Source: Amorphophallus konjac | Taxonomy: Eukaryota > Streptophyta > Magnoliopsida > Alismatales > Araceae | NCBI GenBank assembly: GCA_022559845.1 | Contig: CM040125.1 | Span: 285,930,200 to 285,994,199 of the forward strand | Direction: 5' to 3' | DNA length: 64,000 nt | Shown: one piece after another, positions 32,616 to 43,164 of the stretch | How positions within the stretch are numbered: position 1 is the stretch's first letter | Layout of the letters: each line of letters starts with the position of its first letter | Position numbers and translations under genes: made by a program | Notes under the pieces: model-generated | What the model was told of the DNA's origin: nothing | The model's database searches: none | What the model saw: only the letters and a program-made list of their open reading frames with translations

Positions 32616-34483
32616 TGCACTCAGGTTTGAGCTATCAATTCCCCCTTTAATGATCTGCTCACTTGCCTTTACCATGATTGGAACAAGCATATCTGATTTG
32701 ATTTAGATCTGGTCTGTTTGGTGTATGAACATTGCTTTGAATAATGGTCACATTCAGGGGGAGCCTGCTTATACTTTTGAATGTTTTTAATTGAACATCA
32801 TCTTCCGACTGCATGGTATATCAAATGTTGAGAAGTGAAATGACAGGTTACGCTGGTCAGAAAACTCTCCTCATGCGTGAGGACAGGCCTCCACCAAGTA
32901 CCATGAGTCAGAATTGCATATTGCTATCTGCATATTTGATCTTTAGTGCATAAGCATGTTTAAAGCTTTAACATCCAATAAAGCACTTCTCAGTGGCAGT
33001 AAAAGGTAAAACCACTCTTGAATGATTGTTTGAAAGAAGAAAGTCAGAGTCACTGGCAGTAAAAGATGGCATGTGTCTGTCAGAAATGAAGACTCATAGA
33101 AGCAAGCAGAGAACAATTTGATGTACAGTCATGTGTCGAGACAGACAGGACAAAATTTCTTGAATAGGTCGACACCCTACTGATATGTGTCGAGACATGA
33201 TGAACAAATCTCCTTGCACTGGTCGACATCCTACTGGTATGTGTCGAGACTTGCAGCATATAACCTGTTGATCAGATGGACACCCTCAAGTCATGTGTCG
33301 AGACTGTCTCTCAACCGCACTTGGTTTTGAAGATCAAATGGAAAATTTTACTTGACTCCTTCTTCCCATTGCTTCTTTCATTTTCACCTCAAATCTTTTG
33401 CCTCTGAACCTTCACTTTTCACTGAGCATTAAGTGAGGGGGAGTTGAGAATGCTTTCATTCATCTATACAACCCTGGGTGAGTTCAGTTGTATTACTCCT
33501 ATTAAAGAAATGGTTTCTTGTTTATAATCCTCATTTTCGTGAATCATTGCATTGAGTTCTACCAAACTTGCATTCATAATAGGATTGAAACATTTCTTAA
33601 GTCCTTGAAAATGACCTTTGCCCCTGTGTCTGAAAGTTCACTGCAACTAGGCTCCTTGGCTTTTGAAATGATTAGCAGGTATTGTCTTTAAACATGTTCC
33701 TAACTTGAAGTCTATTAGAGAATACGCCTCTAAAAACCATGCTGCTATAATTTCAGAGCATTGACCTCTCTTCAGAGAAATTAGGTCATCCATCAATGAA
33801 ATGAAGGTTAATCTAGTCATGATGAGGAAAGTCACCTCTGTTCAAAAGAATTCAGGAAGATAAGCTACACTGAGTAACCAGGGACTCTGGCGTCTAAATA
33901 ACGTATTTCCTTGAGTCAAAAAGTGGATGCTATATCGGACTGTTTAATTAATTAAAAAAAATGGTTTGGGGTTGACTCTACAACTTGCTTCAAAAAAAAA
34001 CGGGCTTTTGTTTATTTTCAATACTTGCTTATCTTCTTTTCCAATCATTCCAAATGAATGTGATGAGTAAGTCATATGGGCTTGGTTCTATTGTCTTAAC
34101 TTTCTCAAATGTTTAAGTCATATTATTTGTTGCAAAAATGGTTTTTCTCAAACTTTTATTACTCAAAAATGAGCTTATAAGCTTTAAACAGTCTGAACTT
34201 AACATAGGGGTATATACACCATTTCTATTCTCAGGGTTATCTTTTTCAAAAGTAAAAACCTCAACTTTCCCCATTTAACTTGATGGTGAAAATCAATTTC
34301 TCACCCTTTCTTCATTTTCAAACCCTACTTCTCTCTCTCACACTCGCTCTCCGACGATGCTGCACACTCTCCCCGTGGAGGTCGACGCCCTTGCTCCTTC
34401 TCTGTTCTCTTGTGCTCGATAGCCCCAGCTATCTCTTACACTCCCTCCGTTTCCTCTCCTCTCCTCCTTTCCGTCCACTCTCC
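32616..34483 (+). other. Copia-1 pol-env spacer with G-rich purine tracts and GTGTCGAGAC motifs
   Basis: No coding sequence. CAGGGGGAG (32756) and GAGGGGGAG (33436) resemble polypurine tracts and are of the multiplied kind known in Sireviruses. From 33120 to 33310, GTGTCGAGAC alternates with GGTCGACACC. The segment near 33865-33930 (AACCAGGGACTCTGGCGTCTA) has counterparts in Copia-2 at 39200-39365. Confidence 0.75.
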
Positions 34484-35510
34484 ATGGCTCCTCCAGTCAC
34501 CCGCGGTAAGAAGAAAGATGAGGCTTCATCCAAGAAGGCCGCTGCCTCGAAAGCACACACAGAAGGGCGATCCAAGAGCATTGAGGACCGCCCAGCTACA
34601 GAACCAGCTAAGAGACGAGCTGTCGAGGCCCAGGGCTCAAACAGGAAAGGGTTTCACTACCGCAACCACAGCCCAAGCGGCCAAGGCTGTCAACCAAAGA
34701 AAAAAGGAAGGCCAAAGCTCAATCAGCTCCTCCAAAGCCTAGTGCTGCTGTCTCCTCCAGGAAGAAGATAGTGATCCCTCTCGGATACTCTTCCCTAGGT
34801 ATGTGGATTTTAGTGACTGTGAGATGCTTGAGAATTTTCTTGAACTACTGTCGTTGTTTGAGTTCCAAGGTTGGAGACGGTTTATGTCTGATTAAAGGGT
34901 ATACTACTCATTTCTAGTTAAGTAGTTCTACAAGAACTTATTTTTTGATGAGAAAAAGAAATTCCTTCGGACTGAAGTTAAGGGGGTTTCCATCAAACTC
35001 ACCACCAAACTTCTTCATAGAGCATTACACATACCCCAGGATGGGGAAATAGAATCTGAGGTTCAGATTGACCTATCTGCAGCTTACACCATCCCGACTA
35101 GCAAGCCTCGAAATCCTCAGGATGACACCCAACTCTTGGTCAAATCCTTTGACACCAATCGATTTCCCCCACTGCAATGTCTACTACATCATATCTTCAC
35201 TACCATGATTACCCCACAAGGGGGTGGCAGAAGCAGACTTACTAAGACACAGAGATTCATTTTTTACTGTCTGTTCAACAACTACCATGTGTGTCTTCCA
35301 CAAATCATGTTCCAGGTCATGGACAGTTGCACCCTCAACCGGCGTAGCCTGCCCCATGCCGCACAACTTACTACCATTTTTCAGAAGGTTGGCATTTCTG
35401 TTGACAAGGAAAAGTCCATAACTATTCCCCAGAGTAATGTCTACACCATGAGGTTCATACAAAATTATATGCACTTCAAAAAAAAGGTGACAAAATTGTG
35501 ACGAATCTAC
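34484..35510 (+). pseudogene. Copia-1 env-like ORF, N-terminal part (pseudogene)
   Basis: Starts at the ATG at 34484 (MAPPVTRGKKKDEASSKKAA), with a K/S/A-rich basic head. Frame changes occur near 34640 and 34770. From about 34766 one frame gives ILFPRYVDFSDCEMLENFLE, KGVSIKLTTKLLHRALHIP and CLLHHIFTTMI, resembling the 'putative plant transposon protein' domain found in ORFs after pol in some plant elements; stops near 34893 and 34920. An A-run indel near 35479 shifts the frame just before the Copia-2 insertion at 35511. Such ORFs are called env-like by position; I see no clear signal peptide or fusion motif, and a membrane role is unproven. Confidence 0.7.
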
Positions 35511-36362
35511 TGTTAGCGCAGCAAGAGTGATATAAAAGGGGGGGGGGATGAATAGATCACTCCCAATTTGTAGAAATTTAGGCGGAAAATAAATTCTACT
35601 GCTAACGCACCTCCTTAACCCGTATACAGAGAAATGTAAATGAGAATGAAGAACTGATCACATGGAAGCAAAGAGACAAGCAGATGAAGAGCGCAGATAA
35701 TAATAGCAAATCACAGAGGAGGCACTCGGTTTTTAGGTGGTTCGATTGCAGTCCGCAATCTACATCCACCCCTTACTCCAACTAGAGTGAGGATTCCACT
35801 AGACGATGCTAGATCAATGCAGACTCAGTCTGCGAACAACATGCTGCCACACAGCTTGAACACCAAGGGAAACAAATCCCTCAACCAAGTTCTGCTACCC
35901 ACAGAACTTGAAACCTGTTCTAGCTCCCAGCTAGAACACAACCGGAGAATCCTCTCCCTTCCTCCACACACCGGAGGGAAACTGTTAATGACAACCAGTC
36001 ACTAACACCATCAGAGATCACCGATCTCTCTTCCTCTGCATCTCAGAGGGAAACTGGAGTAATACTCCCTTCCTCCACACACCGGAGGGAAACCAATTCA
36101 AATCAGAAGGATGAACAAAATGAAACGAAAACAAAGTAGAAACAAAAAAACCAATGAAGAAGAGATCAGTTCTGAAACCCAATACAAATGTAGCTTCAAA
36201 TGAAGCAATTCATCAATCCACACACGCTGCTCTAACTCTCGAACAATCTCCTCTCAGATCTGGAACTCTCTGCTCTTTTTCTTTTCTGGATCGTGCAAAC
36301 TCTCACCAATGACTTCTACTTTTTCTTTTCACGATCAGCTTCTACTGAAGGATGAAGCTCTA

Positions 36363-36370
36363 TATTTATA
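36363..36370 (-). promoter_or_regulatory. Probable TATA box of the Copia-2 3' LTR
   Basis: TATAAATA read on the minus strand, in the same place in both LTRs (46195-46202 in the other). Confidence 0.6.
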
Positions 36371-36559
36371 GCAGATATCGGCATGTGGCTGCCAGGTTCC
36401 CGCCCATGCACTTTTTGCCAGATCATTTGAATTTCGACCACATGGCAGCATCCTGACTAGGTTGCCATCCACGTGTTATGTGCATGTTATCTTGGATCAC
36501 GTGCCAGGTGCCAACCTCGGTTCACGTGCCCAATCATCAGCCTGAATCGACTGCAGACA

Positions 36560-38310
36560 GACAGAAGTAATGTATATACTTAGTCAGTTCAGGCTATTAA
36601 CTAGAATGTATATACTTCAGAAACACAACTGAGTAAGTGTGTACAGCATGAGAGAGTGTACAGACTTACTGAAATAAGGCGCATGTGATAGCAGTGTATA
36701 GACATGTGAACAATGCAAACGAATGGCAGTGTATAGACTTATGAACAATGCATATGAAGGCAGTTTATAGACTTATGAACAAAGCATATGAAGGCAGTGT
36801 ATAGACTTATGAACAATGCATATGAAGGCAGTGTATAGACTTATGATCAATGCAAACGAGTGTTACCAATGTGTACACTTTGCAAAGCTCAGCCACCGTG
36901 TAGACTTCACGAAGCCTTAAACAGTGTACAGACTTGGAACCTGTGTGAGACTCTTAATAAGACGGTGAGCAATGTATTGACTTGAACCCCAACGGAGATG
37001 TATATACTTCGACATGCTTGAGCCAGTGTTCAGACTTTGAACCAATGTGCTATGAGCACTGTATAGACTTTGCCAGAGTGAGACGATGCATTAGACACTC
37101 GGCTGTACAGACTTGGAGATTTCTGAATGAAACGATCGGCTGATGAACCGATGTACAGACTCTGAATGTAAAGGCAGTCTGTATAGACTTGAATCGCTTG
37201 AAGCGATGTACAGACTAGATGAAGCTCAAGCAGTGTATGGACTTGTGAAGGCTTCAATGTTGGACAGACTTGGTGAAGCTCAAGTGAATGTATAGACTTG
37301 ATGAACCACTGTGGATGTGTGGACTTGAGCGAATGAAGCCGATGTACAGACTTTCCTAAGACGCAGTTCAATGTATAGACTTGAACGAATGACGCCGATG
37401 TACAGACTTGCCTAAGACACAGCATGAGACGCTGGCTGAGACGGACGCTGTACAGGCTTTGAAGACTTTGAACGTTTGAGCAGCATGCAATGTACACACT
37501 TAGTGATGTACAGACTTGGCCAGGAAAGCGTAGGAAAATGTGTGAGTGTATGGACTTGGCCAATGCGTAGGAAAAGATATCGAATGTATAGAGTTGGTGA
37601 ATCACAGACCAGTGTATAGACTTAGAGAAATGAAGTCTAGTGTATAGACTTGGAGAACTGTTCAATGTGTTGAGTTGGCGTTGTATAGACTTGGCTTTGA
37701 ACGCTTGGGCTGAAGGCAATGTGCAGACTAAGCGATGTATAGACTTTGCCCAAGGAACCGAATGTATAGACTTTGCCACAGTCTAATGTACATGCTTTGC
37801 AGAAGTGAACGAGCCAATGTATAGACTTCAAAAGAAGCAGTCCAATGTACAGACTTCAAGGATTCTAGACAACGGACGCTGTACAGACTTGGACTCAAGG
37901 AATGTATATACTTAGCATGAAGACTGCCAGTCTATGTATATACTTTGCTGAAACTATCTCTGAAGCAATGTTCAGACTTTGTGCAATGTATGTACTTTAG
38001 TGTGTGCGAGCCTGTTGACAAGCAATGTGTAGACTCTGATTGTGTAAAGCAGGCGATGTACATACTATGCAAACATGACACTGGGCGATGTATAGACTTA
38101 CACTATCGGGTGTTTAGACATCAAGAGAATGCAGCAGCTAGTGTATAGACGTGAAGCTTGGAAGGATGTATAGGGTTGAGGTGAACTGACTTTGAGTATA
38201 GAGACCAGTGTATGGACTTCAGTTAGAAAGTGCCCGATGTACAGACTAGAAGAGGATATGCCAATGTACAGACTAAATAGATCAAGCTGGTGTATAGACT
38301 TTGTGCCTAA
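36560..38310. repeat. TGTAYAGACTT motif array in the Copia-2 3' LTR
   Basis: TGTATAGACTT or TGTACAGACTT recurs every 25-45 bp, including a local 33-35-bp tandem repeat (36728-36840). The spacers are otherwise unrelated. The same array is at 46420-48170 in the 5' LTR. The long minus-strand ORFs rich in KSIHS and QVYT are produced by the motif. Confidence 0.9.
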
Positions 38311-38521
38311 ACTATCAATGCTCTAATGCATCGACCCACCCTTGCTGATGAGTCGACCCACTACTGTTCATATTAACCAAACAGTGTAGATAGAATCAAG
38401 ATAGCATGCTTATCTGTCAACCAAATGAACTGTACTCACTCACATGATGAAACAACATTAATCTAGAGATAGAAGATTGATTTATAGTGTGAGACATCAT
38501 CAAAACCATAGGGATGCAACA

Positions 38522-40058
38522 ATCTCCCCCTTTTTGATGATGACAACACTATGAATCAAGCAATATCAAGTTTCAACAAGAGATTTATATCAGCTGTAAC
38601 AAACATATTAAATTCAAGGCATGCACATGCAGATGAATTATACAATCCCTACAACACACTCTCATCTCCCCCACAACTCATAACCAAATCTTCCACGAAG
38701 CAACATGACTCCCCCAAAGCTCAAGACAAATCCAAGACTCACTGATATTGCAGAACTTCTCACTGAAATTGCAGACATTGCAAACTTCTCTCCCCCTTTG
38801 ACATCAGCAAAAAGAACTACAGAATGTATGACAGTGCTGGAAACATGAAGAATAAGGGCAGTAACTTCTTAGTGCAGAAAGTCACAAGTAGGTCTTAAGA
38901 GAATAAGTGAGTTTCTATTCTCAAGAGAAGATTCTTTATACTCTAGTACACAATAGAGAAGTAGAATGATTGACAAGTTTATCAGCATACATAGTGGATG
39001 ATTTAGAGCAGGAGTTCACAAGTATGGTCAGATATAGCTGATCATTCAACTATTCCACAAGACAGCAAGAGACTAAATCAGAGAGGTGTTCTCAAGGTAT
39101 TGAAGACAAGCAATCCATTAGTTGTATAACAACAAGGAATTTTTTTGTTGGAGATGATTTTCAAAAAGATCAATGAGTAAGTTGGTAGTTCACTCCTTTG
39201 ACATTAGAGAGACACCTGGATTAGAGGCCTAAATCTCCAGTTACTCAGAGTGAGTACCTCATTACTTCCCTTTTTTTTATTATTATTAGGGAACAGAGAT
39301 AGTAACTGTGACTTTTGACATGAGGAAACACCTTGATTAGAGGCCAGAGTCCCCAGTTACTCACCAGCAAGCCACCATTGCTCTGTCAAGTCTTTTCATT
39401 TATTTTAAGCATTTGACACCTCATGACATGGGAGAAAAATTCATTTCATTGATGAAGCTCCCAGTTTCTCAGTGATCAGAACAGAACCTTTTTGTTCAGT
39501 TAAGCCCTTGAGTTAAAGAGATAGAATGATTGAAAACAATACCAAAAAGGACTATTTCTTGAATTGAGTCTTGAAGTCTAGATTTCAAATTGATTGGGTC
39601 AGATAACAAGACATACAAGTTTTTGGCCTGAACTAGAATCAATGACAATGTAGGATGATATACTTTATGCAATTAGTCCAGATCTCTGAAGAAGTACTAA
39701 AGGAAAGATTCTAATCTGGAGATTAGAGTCACTGACTTATAGACTTAAGAGATAAGTGACACTCTACTGTCTGAGAGAACCACTCTAGATCAGTCATGCA
39801 AGACCAGCAAAGTTACACATCTGGACAGCCCTTTTGAATCTATCAAAGAACTTCTCTTCTCACATCACAACTCAGCTCCCCCTAAGACATAGCATTCCTC
39901 AATAAAACATTCCAGCAAAAACTCAAGGCTTCCCCTTATTCTGAGTATTCCTGAAAACTAACCAGTAAGCATTCTGAACTCCCCCTTAAACCAACATGAA
40001 AGAAGGCTAAACATCAGACAAACACAACTCCCCCTCACAACAAGAACAGGCTTCATAA
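38522..40058 (-). other. Copia-2 3' untranslated region with multiplied polypurine tracts
   Basis: No ORF with a recognisable domain. CTCCCCC (GGGGGAG on the element strand) occurs at about 38523, 38666, 38709, 38790, 39875, 39979 and 40029. The one at 38523-38535 directly abuts the LTR and is the working tract. Two copies of a GAC...CACCTNGATTAGAGGCC...AGTTACTC segment lie at 39198-39245 and 39317-39363. The env-like gene seen in Copia-1 is absent. Confidence 0.8.
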
Positions 40059-43000
40059 TTAAGACAATTTGTATAAGCCTAATTCTCTTCTCAATGTGGT
40101 GAATTTTTCATTATCCAAAGGTTTTGTGAATATGTCAGCAATCTGATTATCTGTGCCTACATGAATCAGTTCAAAATTATTCTTAGACACCTCATCTCTT
40201 ATAAAATGATGTCTTATCTCTATGTGTTTGGTTCGTGAATGCAAAACAGGATTTTTAGCAAGATTGATGGCACTAGTATTATCACAATAAATTGGTGTGC
40301 ACCCCAGGTCTACTTGGTAGTCCTAAAGCTGGTGTTTAATCCATATTACTTGTGTTCCACAACTCCCTGCAGCCACATATTCAGCTTCTACAGTGGAGAG
40401 GGTCACAGAATGTTGTTTCTTGGAGCCCCAAGATACTAAACACCCACCCAAGAATTCACAATGGCCACTAGTGCTTTTCCTGTCTAGTTTACAGCCTGCA
40501 TAATCAGCATCTGTGTATGCTACTAAGTTAAGTGTGTGAGATGCAGGAAACCATAAACCAAGAGAATGACTAGCTGACAAATATCTGAAGATTCTTTTAA
40601 CTGTAGCTAAGTGTAATTCAGTAGGTCTAGATTGATACCTTGCACACATTCCTACACTGAATTGTATATCTGGTTTAGAGGCTGTCAAGTAGAGAAGTGA
40701 TCCAATCATACCTCGATAAAGTTTGGCATTTACTTCTTTACCTGTCTCATCTGCATCCAATGAGGTATTGGTGCCCATGGGTGTAGTAATATGCTTTAAG
40801 TTTTCCATGCCAAACCTTTTGAACAGTTCCATTGTGTATTTGGTTTGGTTGATGAAGCACCCATCTTCTAGCTGCTGTACCTGCAATCCAAGAAAATATT
40901 TTAGTTCACCAACCAAGCTCATTTCAAATTCAGCAGACATCATGGTAGAAAATTCATCACATAGTTCATGCTTAGTTGATCCAAATACAATGTCATCTAC
41001 ATATACCTGAACTATGATGAGATCTTTATTTATGCCCTTGGTAAATAAAGTTTGATCAACTTTACCTCTTTTGTAGCCCTTGCTGATCAGAAATTCAGAC
41101 AATCTTTCATACCAAGCTCTTGGAGCCTGCTTTAGACCATACAAGGCTTTGTTTAACCTGAAAACTTGGTTAGGTTGAGGAGAATATTGAAATCCAGGAG
41201 GTTGTTCAACAAAAACTTCTTCTTTAATGACACCATTTAAAAAGGCACTTTTAACATCCATTTGTTGGAGTTTTATATTCTTTGAGTATGCAAAGGCAAG
41301 CAACAATCTTATAGCTTCCATCCTAGCAACAAGTGCATAGGATTCATCAAAGTCTACACCAAATTCCTGACAGTAGCCTTTGGCTACTAATCTGGCCTTA
41401 TTCCTCGAGATGATTCCATCTTCATTCATCTTATTTTTGAACACCCACTTGGTTCCTATGATATTTATACCATCTGGTCTTGGGACAAGCTCCCAGACAT
41501 TATTCCTTTCAAACTGACCTAATTCCTCACTCATAGCATTGACCCAAGCTTGATCAGCTAAGGCTTCTTCTACTGTTTTGGGTTCAATTTGTGAGACTAA
41601 TGCAATTAAGTCATCATTATTCACATTTCTAAAATGAGACCTAGTCCGAAGAGGATCTTCAGGATTGCCTATGACTTTATCTAAAGGATGGTCTTTAAGA
41701 AATCTTATATTTGTTGAAGACTCACCTGTTTCTCTTGGACCTTCCTGATTTGGGGAATTTGTTTCTCCACTCGGCTGAGTCTTCTCTTCTTCCTGTTGGT
41801 CTTCTAGAAAATCTCCACCATGATTGGAATCCCTGTCAAGATTTTCAACATTAGAAACATCTTTCTTTTCACTAAAAAGGATGTGTGGAGACTCTTCCAC
41901 TTTCTGATCTGATATGTTAAATACCCTATATGCCCTTGACACTTCAGAGTAACCCAAGAATATTCCAGGTGAACTTTTGGCTTCAAACTTGTCTAAATCT
42001 TTCTTATCATTGTTATGAATAAAATATTTTGCTCCAAAAATTCTGAAATGAAACAAGTTTGGTTTCTTACCTTTTAGAAGTTCATATGGTGTTTTCTTGT
42101 GTATGGGTCTTACCATGGCCCTGTTGATTATGTAGGTTACTGTATTGGCCGCTTCTGCCCAAAACCTTCTAGATAATTTACTTTCAATCAACATGGTTCG
42201 GGCCATCTCCACCACTGTTCTATTTCTTCTCTCCACAATCCCATTTTGTTCAGGTGTCCTGGGAGAAGAAAACCTGTGAGTTAGTCCTTCTTTGTCACAA
42301 AGATCAGTAAACATGGAGTTTTCAAACTCACCTCCATGGTCAGATTGAATAGAACTAACCTTGTGCTTCCCTTCTTGTTTGACCTTATTGAAAAACAGAT
42401 TAAACTTTTGAAATGCATCACTCTTATTTGCTAAGAAAAATATCCATGAATATCTAGAGAAGTCATCTATGATGACATAGCCAAACCTGTTTCCATTAAG
42501 ACTCCGAGTTCTAGTTGGACCGAAAAGGTCCATATGAAGAAGTTCCATTGGTCTAGAAGACAATGGCTCAGATCTTAATTTAAAAGAATTTCTGGTCTGT
42601 TTGCCTAGAGCACAGGCATCACATGCTTTTGATATTGAGTTGAATTTAATTCTAGGCATGCCTCTAACTAAATCATGCTTGACCAATTTATTTAAAGTTG
42701 AAAAGCTAGCATGACCTAGACGTCTATGCCATTTAAAGGCATCATTTTCGGAATTGGCAGATAAGCAAATAGTAGATTCAGATTTCTCATCTAAGTCTAC
42801 AATGTAGACATTATTAATCCCGTTGGCTACAAATTTAACCATGTCAGAATTTGTTTCAAGGATTTTGCATGAACTATCATCAAATACAACCTTGTGACCC
42901 CTGTCACATAATTGACTAATGCTAATCAGGTTGTGTTGAAGCCCTTCCATAAGTAAGACTTTTTCAATTGAGTTTGTGGAAGACTTACCTACTGTTCCAA

Positions 43001-43160
43001 CTTAAATTATTTTACCTTTGTTCTTTCCTCCAAACTTGACCAGACCCCCTGGCTTCATCTCTATCTTGCTAAACTTGGATCGGTCTCCTGTCATATGCCT
43101 GGAGCAGCCACTGTCAAGGTACCACTTGTTATCTTCAGCTGCCAGGCCGACCTACACAGA
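40059..43160 (-). pseudogene. Copia-2 pol: protease, integrase, RT and RNase H (two in-frame stops)
   Basis: Read right to left. Protease is WYLDSGCSRHMTGD (about 43120). A TAA at 43004-43002 interrupts the frame, which is then open for 875 codons from the ATG at 42950. Domains: GAG-pre-integrase (LISISQLCDRGHKV), integrase zinc finger (HRRLGHASF...CDACALGKQ), catalytic MDLFGP, IQSDHGGEF and PEQNGIVERRNR, a C-terminal GKKPNLFHFRIFG region, RT (KWVFKNKMNEDG, MDVKSAFLNGVI, VYVDDIVFGST) and RNase H (YTDADYAGCKLD, STVEAEYVAAG). A TAG at 40325-40323 falls where Copia-1 has Q; the same frame runs on to 40059 (DIFTKPLDNEKF). Best-preserved copia pol here; stop readthrough or repair would be needed for activity. 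Confidence 0.93.
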
Positions 43161-43164
43161 TACA

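Larger units (their letters stand above)
35511..38521 (-). repeat. Copia-2 3' LTR
   Basis: On the element strand it starts TGTTGCATCC after the polypurine tract and ends GCTGCGCTAACA. The U3 part (36560-38310) is packed with about 40 near-copies of TGTAYAGACTT (as read on the + strand). TATAAATA on the minus strand is at 36370-36363. Some R/U5 sequence around 35740-36080 contains repeated CTTCCTCCACACACCGGAGG. Confidence 0.93.

Noticed and set aside
34280..34483. Hydrophobic N-terminal extension of the env-like ORF as a signal peptide
   Set aside because: The ATG at 34484 starts the lineage-like basic head; the upstream open stretch (CTCTCT-rich) looks like untranslated leader in an open frame.
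37030..37779. 249-codon minus-strand ORF rich in KSIHS and QVYT (second copy at 46862-47638)
   Set aside because: It is the TGTAYAGACTT motif array of the Copia-2 LTR read in a frame that happens to be open; LTRs are non-coding here.
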